Assembly (NCBI GenBank): GCA_964016875.1
Contig: OZ024718.1
Location: forward strand, 8,933,001-8,997,000
Direction: 5' to 3'
Source of the DNA: Fallopia convolvulus
Lineage: Eukaryota > Streptophyta > Magnoliopsida > Caryophyllales > Polygonaceae
DNA: 64,000 nt
Shown: piece after piece, positions 46,160 through 57,924 of the stretch
Layout: each line of letters begins with the position of its first letter
How positions within the stretch are numbered: the first letter of the stretch is position 1
Position numbers and translations under genes: made by a program
Notes under the pieces: generated by a model
Told to the model about the DNA's origin: nothing
Database searches by the model: none
What the model saw: only the letters and a program-made list of their open reading frames with translations

Positions 46160-46517
46160 TGATATAATTCCAATTTATGAAATAATATGCATATAGTTCA
46201 AGTTTATATTATTAATGGGTGTGTTCAGCAACATTTTAGGAGCTTTTTAGGATATTGTTGATTTTTATTTTTGTCATGGAAAAATGCTCTTTGAATAGAT
46301 TAAATTTCGAACATATGGTACACCAATATTTTTTTTTCTAACAAATAGGATATATGTTTTCTTGTATTAGATGGATGTAGGGTTTGCTAGATCTATCCAA
46401 GATATACTTTGTATGATTCTATGTCCCTACTAAAATTATTGTTACATGGGCATGTACAAATCTATTTTCAAGATTTTTGAAAATAAAATATATTTGTTAA
46501 TGATCACTAATTGAACT
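46160..46517. other. Spacer, nothing recognised
   Basis: AT-rich sequence between a LINE tail and a second, opposite-strand LINE insertion. GTGTGTTCAGCAACATTTTA near 46,217 resembles MITE ends of the 'GTGTTC' type, but no partner end is seen. Confidence 0.4.
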
Positions 46518-47137
46518 AAAACTTAGGTTTTTTTATTAGGAAGGGAATTAGAGAGGTCACTAACAAACTAATGACCGTCCTAGGGCATCGTGACGGATGA
46601 GGGTATAGAAACCCAAGTCATCTGCAAGTGGAACGAAAGATACACGTCGGAAGGAGCCAACGATGAAGTCAGCTACAACATTGCACTCACGGTAGACATG
46701 AGTAATACTCCAATCTTGGAACTGAGCCAACAAACAGTGGATATCCGCACGCAACACTTCAATCTCCCACGGGCAGCGCCAGTCGCCAAGAACGGCCTTG
46801 ACCAGCTGCAAGTTATCGCCTTCAATCTGGATCCGGGGAATGCCATGACGAATGACCTCTAGAAGTCCCTGGCGTAAGGCGATGGTCTCGGAGATCAGGA
46901 CAGATTGTCGACCAATCAGTCCTCCGTCGAACGAGATGGGAGAGCCGTTGGAGTCCCTAAGAATGAATCCAAAAGTGGTCACGCCATCTGCACACACAGC
47001 ACCATCAAAGTTAAGTTTAATATAGTCGTTCTTGGGTTTTACCCACTTAGTATTTTTCCTTTCAGTTCTTACATGACCCTTGTTAGGTTGTGGGTCAGTG
47101 GAGTCTGGTGCTCTAGATAAAAAAAAAACTTAGGTTT
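46518..47137 (-). mobile_element. 5'-truncated LINE with RNase H, 13-bp target duplication
   Basis: AAAACTTAGGTTT occurs at 46,518-46,530 and 47,125-47,137. The insert between them (46,531-47,124) is on the minus strand: a T-run after the left copy is its A-tail. It holds only the last ~590 bp of a LINE, including an RNase H domain. A further A-run at its right edge is unusual for a 5' junction. Confidence 0.8.
46560..47118 (-). pseudogene. LINE C-terminal RNase H domain (RVT_3 type)
   Basis: Open on the minus strand from the insertion edge. KWVKPKNDYIKLNFDG supplies the first catalytic Asp, GFILRDSNGSP the second strand, SETIALRQGL the Glu, IEGDNLQLVKAV the second Asp, and HVYRECNVVADF the final Asp region. 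This is the RNase H-like domain found at the end of many plant LINE ORF2 proteins. It lacks the upstream RT and has no promoter of its own, so it is a fragment and not a host gene. Confidence 0.85.
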
Positions 47138-47481
47138 ACCTGCCTCAAAACAATGATTAGCCAGATAAAAAAGTATTTGGGAAATTTAAGGTAGTAATCA
47201 AAATATGCACTTTCATATCATTATTATTATAATCATCGCTCCAGCTAGTATAGTCCGACACAAGCAAAACTTGAGGGGTAAATATGGAACACTCATATTT
47301 TAAATATGTGCCCGGCCGATAGACCCAAGAAAAACTAAAATTCGATCAACTATGTAACAATAATAATTGAATTTAGTTAAAATACATCAAAATTAATATA
47401 GGAGTTATATCCATCTTAAAAATAATATATAAAACATAAAATTTCATATGATATCTAATTACTTTATTTTTTATATTCTGC
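47138..47481. other. Spacer, nothing recognised
   Basis: AT-rich sequence between a LINE insertion and a hAT-type element. No feature can be supported. Confidence 0.45.
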
Positions 47482-48093
47482 CTTATAACTAGAACTGAAC
47501 AAAGTCGGACTAACCCGCCCAACCCGTACCGCCCGCCCGGAAAAATGGGCGGACTTGGACAAGATTTCTAACCCGAAAGGGTAAATAAGCCCGGTCCGCC
47601 CGAATTCATGGGCGGGACACGGACAATATTTTTGACCGAATATCATATCCCGGATAACCCGCCCGAATATCCGAATATATTAAATATTTAAAATAAATAT
47701 TCATATTTATAAATAAAGATATGTTTGCAAAGAATGTCTTGGGGCGATTGATTGTAGAATTAGTACAAAAGAGAGTTAGTTATTATAGTTCCTTCGCCTT
47801 ATCACCTAAAAAGTTAGTATAAATACGATCTTAATTTCAAGTAATGTTAGACGGTGTAATTATAATACTAGGATTTTCTAGTTTTTAATGGACATGAAAA
47901 AATAATTATTTATGAATTTATGTTCGGGTCCCGACGGGCTACCCGGGTCCGGATGTCCGGGCAGACTTGGACATCCTTGCCGGCCCGAATCACCCGCTTG
48001 ACCCGAACCCGCTCGAACAAATGGGCATAATTTTTGTTCAAAGCCCGGTCCGGATCCGGCCCGAACCCGAGTTTGTACAGGTCTACTTATAAC
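47482..48093. mobile_element. hAT-type element with CCCG-rich body
   Basis: The element 47,490-48,085 is flanked by CTTATAAC on both sides (47,482-47,489 and 48,086-48,093), a perfect 8-bp target duplication. The left end TAGAACTGAACAAA and the right end (reverse complement) TAGACCTGTACAAA form the terminal repeats. The body is a degenerate array of CCCGCCCG, GCCCGGTCCG and ACCCGAACCCG words with an AT-rich core. Same TIR family as the element at 63.4 kb. No transposase. Confidence 0.85.
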
Positions 48094-48288
48094 CTTCAGC
48101 TCTTAAACAACTGGTCAATGAGGCAGTGAAGACCAATTTAGCCACAATAACATTTTTCTCAACTATTTATAGGGCAAGTCATGGATCAGGTTGTGAGTGG
48201 GTGGAGCATTTCCACCATCCGACCCGCGAATAAAAATGGCTCACCCAATTCACTCTTTATCTGTAAAATCTTTCACCTATATTTGACC

Positions 48289-48318
48289 TGTGGCTTGTGG
48301 GTGCACCCACAAGCCACA
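48289..48318. repeat. Perfect 30-bp palindrome
   Basis: Each 15-bp half reads TGTGGCTTGTGGGTG, and the centre is GTGCAC. There is no loop, so it can form a cruciform. It lies ~40 bases from a second long palindrome. Confidence 0.9.
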
Positions 48319-48356
48319 AGTATACAAGAAAAGCTTTCGCCAACTCACATGAATCA

Positions 48357-48396
48357 GTGGCGGGTCACCGAATCACGTGAGTCGGTGACCCGCCAC
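48357..48396. repeat. 40-bp near-perfect palindrome centred on CACGTG
   Basis: The arms are GTGGCGGGTCACCGA and its exact reverse complement (15 bp each). The 10-base middle ATCACGTGAG is itself palindromic except for one pair. CACGTG at the centre is a G-box core, here probably incidental. Confidence 0.9.
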
Positions 48397-48856
48397 CCGT
48401 GAATTGTAAAATTAAAAAAATAGTTTATAAAATTCTAGAGTTAATAAAATAAACATTGACTTAATTTTGTGGTACAGTGACGCTGAAAAATAGGCGGCGG
48501 CCAGAGTGAGGAAGACTAGCGGTAAAGCAATGAAAGAGAGTTATTAGCGGTGATGTTGAGAAGACGACAATGGCCGAAGACGCAAAGATGATCGAAAGAG
48601 TGGAAGTGGTGGTGCCTATCGGGGAAGTCGAAGGCTGCAAACCAGAACACGACAAATGACTAGATGAGAAGTAGAATTTGGAGATGGTAATATTAGATTG
48701 GTAAGTTTGTTGAAGGTATTGGAATATAGTATATATTAGATTAAAATATGCGGGTGGAAAACGGGTGAGTCGGGTGATGGGTGGTGAGTCGGGTTATGGG
48801 TTGGGTGAATCGGACGTACCCGTCACCCGTTTCATCCGTAACCCAACCCACCTATA

Positions 48857-50160
48857 TCCACTTTTGTTTAATTTTTATCTGTATATTTGAAACAGATGAA
48901 GCAGGTAAATCTGTCAACCACGAATAATTTCCAGTCTAGCTAGACGAGAAATGTTTTGAATTACGAACGATTTAGTAAAAAAAATAAAGTAAATGGATGG
49001 ATGAACTATAAAGTCAACTCGATCGCAAGATTTGGCTTTAAATATTCGAGACATAAAATGTGAAATGATTTGGTTTGTAGGGGTAGAGAGAGAGAGAGGG
49101 GATCGAGGTTGACCTTGCACAATCAAGTAGCCAGCTGCATACCCTACCGCAACCACCACCACCACCGTATAAATCCACTATCACCGCCGTTGCTTGGTTG
49201 CCACAACGGCCTTCGATCTCATCCTCTCCAGTATATATCATCAATCGCTTTACAACCCATCACCTCCACAAACCTACACAATACCCTTGTAATCATAAAA
49301 TTATGGTGGATATATCTATGATCCAAAATAAATTATCTTCATAGCTAGTCGGTATACAAGAAAAGCTTATTTCCTCGAGGACATGAAACACCAGGGAAAG
49401 ATCTCATGAGAAAATAAATGAATATACAATTTAATAAACTGATGCATACATGCTATAAAATAGATGAATGTAAAATTTAAACAGATGAACACATATTTTC
49501 AATGAAAATAATGCACACATGACACATAGTAAGTACACCATAGATATATAAACACATCTACCTAATATATTATAAAGCAGAAATTGTTGAAAAAATTGTG
49601 CCACATGACATTCCTTAAATAAAATAATGTTATATTTTTTTTAATACATATTTTTTTAATACGAAGTAATAAATATTATAATTACTTGTATCATTCTTTC
49701 TATATATCCAATTTTTAATAATATAATAACTTGATCTATATGTTGATATTTTTATGCATATAATTTTTTATCTATAATTTTTTATCTATATGGTGATAGT
49801 AACTTGATCTAATCTTTTTTATATTTATTTTATGCATAATAATTTTTTTTTATCTTTTAACAAGACTCGTGCTGAAGTATATAATTTTTTATCTATATGT
49901 TGATAAAATATAGAGCACAATTTTAAACCATTTTTTTTAAATTACGAAATTTTGTTACGATATTATATATAAGTGTTTTAAATTTTATATTAATATCATA
50001 ATATTGTATAGTTTTTAGTAAAATTATTCTGTGAGTATCACAGAGATTCAACTAATTGTATATAAAAGTACACTTCTTAATAAAAACGATACGCACATAA
50101 TATCGATTTAAATAAATGAAGATATTTTTTCCCGATGTGCTTATTTATATAGTATATTAT
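48857..50160. other. AT-rich intergenic DNA
   Basis: No gene is recognised in 1.3 kb. A short (GA)n run is near 49,086-49,100 and a (CCA)n run near 49,150-49,167. Open frames here have no identifiable domain. Confidence 0.5.
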
Positions 50161-50514
50161 GGGTTCACATTCTCATGTTTATTCTTGTTGGATTAAGTCC
50201 TAAATAGTAAAATCTTGTCATGGGCGGATGCCGCGAATCCATGAAGGGCGGCCTCCCCAACATCCGATCGGAGGAGCAATGAGTTTTTCATAGAAATTAA
50301 GGATGGGAGTGAATAAATTTTTGAAATTTCACCCTTACAGGACAGCCCAGGGTGAGGGGAAGGAGGGGGCGAACGGCGAAAGGCGAGGAGGAGGAAGATG
50401 CAGAGCTGTCAAGTTGTGTGCAAGTCCGACCCCTATCAGACAATCCTGAATTTGCCCATGAATCCTATCGTCCTTGGATCATGAGAATGTGAACCCAAAA
50501 GATTATTCTTGTTG
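50161..50514. repeat. GC-rich insert with 17-bp inverted and 12-bp direct repeats
   Basis: GGGTTCACATTCTCATG at 50,161-50,177 is repeated in reverse complement at 50,480-50,496. TTATTCTTGTTG occurs directly at 50,179-50,190 and 50,503-50,514. The sequence between is much richer in GC than its surroundings (for example GGGCGGCCTCCCC, GGGAAGGAGGGGGCG), with no coding frame. It could be a small DNA element with a 12-bp target duplication or a piece of organellar DNA; I cannot decide. Confidence 0.5.
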
Positions 50515-50642
50515 AAGAGTGTGAAATTTCTAGTGAATTGTAGTTGATCAGGAGAGAGAAAATTGAAGGTTCAAATCCTAAACTAATGTTGCATATATAC
50601 TTTAACATCGATCTAACTCCGTAGTATCTTTATTCGAACAAC

Positions 50643-51039
50643 TAAGGCTTTGTTCGGCACAGATTATTAAAGGTTTTTGGAGATTTGTATTAGTAAAAAC
50701 CTACTTAAATAGTTATTCGGTAAAATAAGGTTTTTAAGAAGGTTGAGGTGTTATGAGGTTTTTGAGGAGGTTTAAAACCTCAAATTGGAAACCTTCATGT
50801 GGATAGGTTTTTGAAGGTTTTAAGAGGTTATTGAAAATTTGTAGTATATAAATTTAGCAATTTATTTTAATTAATATTTTTATAATAATTTTAATTGTAA
50901 CAATCTCCTAAAAACTTTATACTGCCAAACACTCAATTAGGTTTTTAGAGGCTATAAACAAGATTTCAAACACCTACTTACAAACCGTCCTAAAAATCTT
51001 AACCTCTTTAAAACCCTTGTTTTAGTGAACAAGGCCTAA
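50643..51039. mobile_element. PIF/Harbinger (Tourist-like) MITE with TAA target duplication
   Basis: The element 50,646-51,036 lies between two TAA trinucleotides. The left end GGCTTTGTTCGGCAC and the right end (reverse complement) GGCCTTGTTCACTA are terminal repeats. The interior has repeated AGGTTTTTGAGG and AACCTCAAA words in inverted arrangement. No transposase. Confidence 0.7.
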
Positions 51040-51917
51040 ATATGCAACATGAATGTAAGATAATAAATTTCGGAATATAAAAGGAAAAGCTTTATTTTGC
51101 TAAAAAATAAATCATTAGAAGAGTGTATGCATGCATGGAGCTACATACACGAACCTAATTAACGTCATTGTAGCCAGTATGCATGGTTGGTCACTAATTC
51201 GTAGTTTTACTCCATAAGTCATAACCAATTACATGAATCTTGGAATGGTACCCTATGTTAGAATCAGTCAAGATGATAAAGTCCGGTGACACGATAATTT
51301 GGGGGTCGTACGTGTAATGAATCTAGTATACAAGCTCAATAAAATTCCAACCTAAAATCATATGGTCGTTAATGGGTGGGATAACTCTTGAGCTTTTACA
51401 TACTAGACAATTATAATTTCCAATTTCATATGTGTGATAACTCTCAACAAAGAACCTTTCTTTTAAGTAGTTCTCTAGTAAGTAACAGAAAATAGAAAAA
51501 CATTACCTTATAGAGAAAACTCCGATCAACAAATAAATTGATGAAAGAAAACCTCTATCCCTATGGTCTATTTGTTTTATGGATTTTTCATTAAAAGAAT
51601 CCAATTTTAAAAGAATTCTATGAATTTTTTTTAAATACCTTTTCTTAGGTCTTAGCCTTTTGACTAGATGGCTGAAGTCTCTGCTCGTTGTCTCTGGACG
51701 AAATTGTTCGATCACTTTTTTTTCCTTCAGTGATTTCCGTTGTTTCGATCAGTTTACTTTATTCTCTCAAATACTTAAGAATACTAAATATTAAATCATA
51801 AAACTTATGGCATTTGATCATCATTAAAAATAAAATGAAACAATTCTTCCAATAAAAAAGCGTGAAGATCGATCATCGCTTTGTGGTGGATTTGGTGGTG
51901 GAGAAACGCAGACGTCT
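51040..51917. other. Intergenic DNA 5' of a LINE end
   Basis: No domain-bearing frame. CATTACCTTAT at 51,501-51,511 is repeated at 52,609-52,619, just beyond the A-tail of the next LINE. It may be its target duplication, which would start the LINE near 51,512, but eight extra bases separate tail and repeat. Confidence 0.4.
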
Positions 51918-52030
51918 TTGCTGGAGAGGCGTCGTTCAATAGAAGTGCCTTCTTTATTGAAAATCTATGTTTATGTGAAAGGTAATTCCTCTTGTTGTTG
52001 TTGTTTTTTTTTCGCAATCTCGCTCCTTGC

Positions 52031-52600
52031 AGGACGTGGCTTGGGACCCCCTGAAGTGGGTTGGGTGAAAATCAACTTCGATGGAGTTGTCCGAGCCAAT
52101 TATATTGCGGCTTCAGGAGGTATCATCCGTAATAGTGACGGTCAATGGGTGAGCGGATTTGTTCACAACACTGGAGCTTGTTCGGTTCTGTTGGCTGAGT
52201 TGTGGGGAATCTACAATGGTCTTCATTGAGCGTGGGAGAAAGGCTACCGTAAGGTGGTTTTGGAATCGGATTCACAACTCGCTATCTCCCTCTTGAATAC
52301 TAGAATAGATAAGAGCCATCTGTTATTTAGCCTGGTTAATAGGTGTCAAGGCTTTTTGAATAGGAATTGGGTTATCCGATTCCGTTATGTGTATCGAGAG
52401 GCGAATAGGTTTGCCGATAGCCTAGCGTCTCATGTTTTCTCTTTTTCGTTGCCCCACCTAAGGAGATTAATTTATTGTTGCTTGATGATGTAAGGGGTCA
52501 GATTATCCCTCGTTTGCTGACTACTTAGCCCTTTTTTTATTATTAATAAAATGCCCCTTAAAAGGCCGGAAAGTGTCGCCTCTCCTTCCTAAAAAAAAAA
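52031..52600 (+). pseudogene. LINE 3' end: RNase H domain, 3' UTR and poly-A
   Basis: A frame containing GPPEVGWVKINFDG (first Asp), GGIIRNSDGQWVSGF and LLAELWGIYNG (Glu) runs into an in-frame TGA at 52,227-52,229. It resumes as KVVLESDSQLAISLL (second Asp) and FRYVYREANRFADSLA. After the stop near 52,493 come AATAAAATG, a CCGGAAAGTGTCGCC motif and ten A residues, the tail of the LINE. It is 5'-truncated, with no RT. The domain is the same RVT_3 type as the fragment at 46.6 kb, but on the opposite strand. Confidence 0.8.
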
Positions 52601-52867
52601 CTATAAATCATTACCTTATCTTTATACATACAATCATATATCACAACTCAAAATGAATACACATATCCTTTTCATAGCCAACCGATATTCATCTCTTGGT
52701 GAAAACTGACAGGTGATGTGATTCTTATTCTTCCACCAAAATTATTTGTTTCAATGTGGGTTTTACATGAATCGAGTTTGTTTTCTTTCTTTCTCACTAT
52801 TTTAATATGAGTCAAGCTTATGCTTTGTGTATCATATATTTGAACATTTATATTCGACCCAAATAAC

Positions 52868-53025
52868 TTAGGCTCCGTTCGGCAGTAGCGGAATTGGGAG
52901 CGGATTCAGCTAGCTGGAGCGGAAAAATGAGCGGATTCAAGAAGCTCCTCCTCACAAGCGTCTTCAATTTCCACTAGCTGAATGGGTAAAAAAGTTCCAG
53001 CTACAAAATGCCGAACGGAACCTTA
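52868..53025. mobile_element. Small PIF/Harbinger MITE with TTA target duplication
   Basis: 152 bp (52,871-53,022) between TTA and TTA. The left end GGCTCCGTTCGGCAG and the right end (reverse complement) GGTTCCGTTCGGCAT are 15-bp terminal repeats with about two mismatches. The interior contains repeated GAGCGGATTCA and AGCTAGCTGGAG words. It is non-autonomous. Confidence 0.85.
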
Positions 53026-54599
53026 ATAACATTTGTATATATTAGAGTTGAACCAAAGACCTCTGAATATTATTATTGGAGGCTTGATCGATTGACTAGA
53101 TGTCCGAAGGGGTTAATATTGTTTATTTGCATGTATGGATGCCTTTAGTCACTTGTATATATATTTTTGATGAAATGACAGATCTTATGAATGGTCTTGT
53201 TACGTTGACGGTTGAGGTTTAAGGAGTATGAACCAAAAACTGTCAAAGGTCAAACTCTATAATTATAAAGTTTCCTATTTTATTACTGTTTCGGAATGCA
53301 AGCATCTATGAATTTATGTTATTCCAATTGCCCATAATCTACTGTATTATATTGGCGAATAGTACGATACTATAAACTCACAACTTAAACTATAATAAAC
53401 AACTCTGTCGGAATATAATAGCCAATAATTGCAGGTTTCTTTGAATTAATCGCCTAATCAAACTGTGGATGCTTCTATGCCAGCTAATTTTCAACTCGAG
53501 AAGAAGATAATTATGCACCGATCAATCGGATTATGGCTAATCTTGTGGTGCATATAGAAACCTTCCATTAATAAAAGGTGTATAGGCTGAATAGCAATAG
53601 ATAAGCAATTCGATGGTTGAAATTAGAACATTAAATTTGACTACAAAATTGCAGTCTAGATGTAGCCTGCATCTAAAAGATGGGGATTATTGGATTGTTT
53701 GAAACCATTTATTAATGGTAGAGAATCTTTCTGCTTGAACACGCAGTCTTTTCATCAACAGATGTGATAGTCAACTATAGTAATAGTAAAAAATAGTGGC
53801 CAAGTATTATAAACCTCCGTGTGAGAATATATCAAACATGACTATAAAGCATACATATTAGAGAATAGAAGGGTTGTTATGTTTGATTTATCTATAATTG
53901 TAATTTCTAACAAATATTTCATTATAAAGTATTGCACACATAGGCTAGGTAGAAGTAGGAACCATGGCTTGGGCACTCATGATGCCATGAACTACCCTAT
54001 CACGAACCATGATGAAGACTCCCGAGCCCCTGAGCCACATGTGGCTAATTAAGTATGGCTCCTAGTTGTGATCATCGATGTGCTTGGCCGGTTCTTGAGT
54101 GACTTGGGCCTAATCTCTGGTTGATGCTTATTGAGCCTCTCTGATTGTTAGAAACTGATGAAGACATTAGACGAATGCTTCATTTTGTTTAATGAGGATG
54201 GGAGAAGGAGTTAATATAAAAGCAAATGCGTGATTACCCTAGAATCTCGTCTTGTCGTTTTCTTGCGCCGCTATGGATGAGTTAGGGTTTGAGCTCTCAA
54301 AGCTTTCTTCTGGCAATTCCACTATAGCTCTCCGGGAACCTTGCGAGATCGAAGAAGAAAAGAAAGGGGGAGAGAGAGAAAAAAGAGAGATGAGTGAGTT
54401 TGGAGCCTTGGTGCCTTGATGGTTTGATTTCTCCGTGAACGTCTTCGATCATGTCTTTATTCTTTCTTCTTTGTGCTACTTTTTATTCTTCGCTCGAGTT
54501 TCCTAACTTTTGTTGTCTATGTGTGCTTACTTTATAAAAGATTTGATTATATTATTTGCCTTAAATGCCTAGTGGATTGAGCGAGTCTCCCTCTTAAGG
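53026..54599. other. Intergenic DNA, possibly old retroelement leader
   Basis: No recognisable gene. The segment 54,240-54,540 has CT/GA-rich runs and an AGAGAGAGAAAAAAGAGAGA tract resembling a transcript leader, but no open frame or splice signal connects it to a gene. Confidence 0.4.
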
Positions 54600-55300
54600 C
54601 TCCATAGAGTAGTATGCTCGAGAAATAGTGGAACGTTCCTCTATGTCTCACTACAACCTTGTTGTCTAACTGCAACCTTGTTATTACACTTGTTAGACCT
54701 ATAGTCAAACTGAGTGCCAATGCTGGACCACCAGTTTCTGATCCCACTCTATATAGAAGTTTAGTTGGTGCTTTACAAGATCTCACATTTACTCGGCCTG
54801 ACATCTCCTATGCGGTTCAACAAGCTCGCCTCTTTATGCATGACCCTCGAGAATCCCATTTCGCTGCTCTTAAGCTAATAATTTGGTATGTGCATGGTGC
54901 TTCTTCTCTTGGAATCTCTATCTTACCTTCGATTACTCCTTTGGTTGTTACTTACAATGATGCCGATTGGGTTGGTTGTCTCGATACTCGTCGACCCACG
55001 TCTAATTACTATGTCTTTTTAAATGAAACATTGATCTCGTGGTCGGCAAAATATCAATATGTTGTTTCTAGGTCCAGTGCTGAGGCAGAATATCATGGGG
55101 TAGCTAATTTGGTAGCTGAGTACACATGGTAATTTGCGTCTCTTGATGGTTGGTCAACTATCCAATTTCTAAAGCATTGTTTGTTTATATGGATTATGTC
55201 TTCACATATTGTCAATAATCCGGTTCAGCACCAACGAACAAAGCACATTGAGTTGTACATTTATTTCGTCGGTGAAAAGATTGCTCTTGGACACATTTAG
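54600..55300 (+). pseudogene. Ty1/copia pol remnant: end of RT and RNase H
   Basis: A 157-codon frame at 54,659-55,132 reads PVSDPTLYRSLVGALQDLTF and TRPDISYAVQQ, then YNDADWVGCLDTRRPTSNY (RNase H Asp), LISWSAKYQ and SRSSAEAEYHGVAN (Glu). These are the standard conserved blocks of plant copia RNase H. After a stop at 55,130-55,132, degraded sequence in another frame still gives NPVQHQRTKHIEL, the end of the domain. Everything upstream (gag, protease, integrase, most of RT) is absent and no LTRs are seen. It is a dead fragment. Confidence 0.85.
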
Positions 55301-57892
55301 GTGTTACGTATCCCCTCGTCGGTGAGAAGGTTGCTCTTGATAGATAATCTCAATATAGATTTATCTATCAATATATAGAGACAACCCTAAGTGGGTTTAA
55401 CATTCTCTCACACGATGCATCGACTCTTCTTTCGTGAACATACGTCTCCAAATCAATATACACACCAAGTGTATATTGATCTAAAATTTAGAGCTCAATT
55501 TTAGATCCAATAATACCCTTCCAATTTTAGTAGATTACGAACCCGTAGTTTCAACTTTCAAGTTGAAATAATGATCAACTAATAGCCTACTACGGAGTAT
55601 TATATTGTTTGAATCCGATGGAGTTATAATTAGAAAATGATACATTACTTATGGATAACTTATTTTGTAAATATCTTGTATTTATGGAGATACGTCTGAG
55701 CCTTCTCTATATTGTGCATTTGTGCACACAGATTCACCCAAATCTGAAATAAAATCTAAATGGAGGTAGCCATCTAGAGTAGTGCAGTATAAAGGATAAA
55801 TTCTCTTTGTTACATTACGCCATGGGAACTATTTACTCCAAACACATGTCCCACGACCTTTTTTTTTTAATAATTCCTTCAATTGGTATTAGGAGTGGAG
55901 TCTGTGGAAAAGTGAGTTGGTTTAATTAACTTTCTTTTTTATTTTTCTCCCATGCATAATTATGACTAAATATTTTTCAAATCACATAATATAACATAAT
56001 TCAATATGTCATGTGAATTTCACAAAAACTGCACTAGTTCCTAAAAAAAATTGCGGGTTCAGATCAAGTTATGAGTAAGTCGATTCTGAATTCTAAATTC
56101 AAGTCACTCCAAATTTATTCTAGTCGGTTCACGGGCCGAATCACATTTTGACAAATAATATACAAATCCTTTACAAACTACAACTCTGATTTCTTCCAAA
56201 AACTTGATCACAAAGGCAAACCTGTTGAACCATTTTGCATGTGAAAGGTGCATCAATCGAGTGCAAAACTTTCACCAAAATCCTAAAATAGATTTTCAAT
56301 ATAATTCATTCGCAAACAAATGCACTTTAAGGATAAGGGCTAGTGGATGGAATCATACACAGTAACGAAAATTGCCAATTCAAAATCTGAGGAGGAGGAG
56401 AAAAGGGAGGATCATTATTAAGTTCACTGATGTCTTATCAAGAAGATGAACAGGAAAGAAAGAAAGAAAGACTTCCAAAGGTTGAGGGTACAGAACCAAG
56501 TAAACGGCCCTTAACAGTTTAGCTCATTAGGTTAGGTGAGTAGGCAAGCCTAACTTTCATGCCAAGTCAGAAACATCTTTTATGGGTTCTGAGAATTGCA
56601 AATCCAACCTAAATCACTAATTCCATGATTCTCTCTAGCTATTTCTTTATGACTTTACTGGTATCAGTAGGATCAGGTTAGAACTGTCCATGGGTTGACT
56701 CAACAGGGCTTAAAAAGAAATTGGAAGGTAAAAAGGAATCTTTCTCAAATCAGGTGCACCATCAAAACTTGCTATTTTTCCCAATTTTGTCAACTAAACT
56801 TGACTGACAGATATTTTCTATGATTAAATTCTAGGCAACAGAAATTGTCTTTATCAATCTTGAAATCGACCCGGATGGCTTAACGTTGGAAAGGCAACAT
56901 TTTTGAGAGAATAATGATAGCTTTCTTCTGTGTACTATTTGGGATATGAAGGAATTTAAAGTAATTCTTTCTGATATATGTTGCAATCAAATGCCAAACA
57001 CACAAGTTCTCAAATTTGTAGGATTGCTATGCATTTAGATGCTGGACCTCTCAGATATAGATAGGCTTTGACACCATGTAACAAAGCCAACTATCCTCCT
57101 AGAAGCTTAATTGTCAGGTGAGGGCTTATTTTCAAGACAAAAGTTTTGTCACTTTCATCATTAACTGGAAGGATATCATAGGATAGCAGGAAATATATGT
57201 GCAAGAACACAAACAGTAATTGGATAAGAAAGATTAGAGAAGTTGATAAGAGTCAGAACATGCAAGCAAATCTATGGAATTAAGTAGTCAAAGCACCATA
57301 ATTAAAGAGAATGCCGACAGGGTTTAACTGCTAAGCCAAGACAATATTTTCCTGTGTTATTTTATAAAAAGAAATCAAAAATATATATACAAGGACAAGG
57401 GGCCAACTCAATAATGTGACTAGACTTCTTACGTTACACGGAGAATTAAAACTCTGAAGTTACTGGGCTTTACCGGAAATGGCAGACGCGTTTTTAGCTT
57501 CTTTCCAACATTTTTCTGCTAAATTTCATGGACATGTATGAATAATTGCACCAACCTTAGGCATAGAGTACGTGTTTGAAGTGGGGCTATAGGATGTGGA
57601 AGGGAAAAATCCACAAGGCAGCAATATGCATCTGAACAAAGCTATTTTCTCAATAATTTATGCTTTGCTCTCTCTAACATGTAATGAGCAGACAGTAGAA
57701 AACAAAACCAGCAGACCTTTATTTATCTGGTGGGGCAGCAAAAGCACTAGAGAAGTTGAAGAAAATATGGCAATCAGTGGTGTGGCTCAAAATCTTCATC
57801 CAGCAAACCAAGTGAGGGTCACAAATGCAGATAGCAACTGGCAATTGCATGTTTGAGATTCCCTTCTTCCTTTCTGTAGCAACCTTCCAGCC

Positions 57893-57924
<32 letters not shown>

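Larger units (their letters stand above)
48094..48856. other. GGGTGAGTCGGG-rich segment with two palindromes
   Basis: Both ends of this stretch carry words such as GGGTGAGT, ACCCGCC and CGACCCGC (48,190-48,410 and 48,740-48,850) in opposite orientation, as in the low-complexity hAT elements nearby. I could not find clean terminal repeats or a target duplication. Between them no gene is recognised. Confidence 0.45.

Noticed and set aside
46560..47118. A host RNase H gene
   Set aside because: The domain lies inside a 5'-truncated LINE insertion with target duplications and lacks a promoter.
54659..55132. An intact single-exon gene
   Set aside because: It is the conserved copia RT/RNase H block only, with degraded continuation in another frame.
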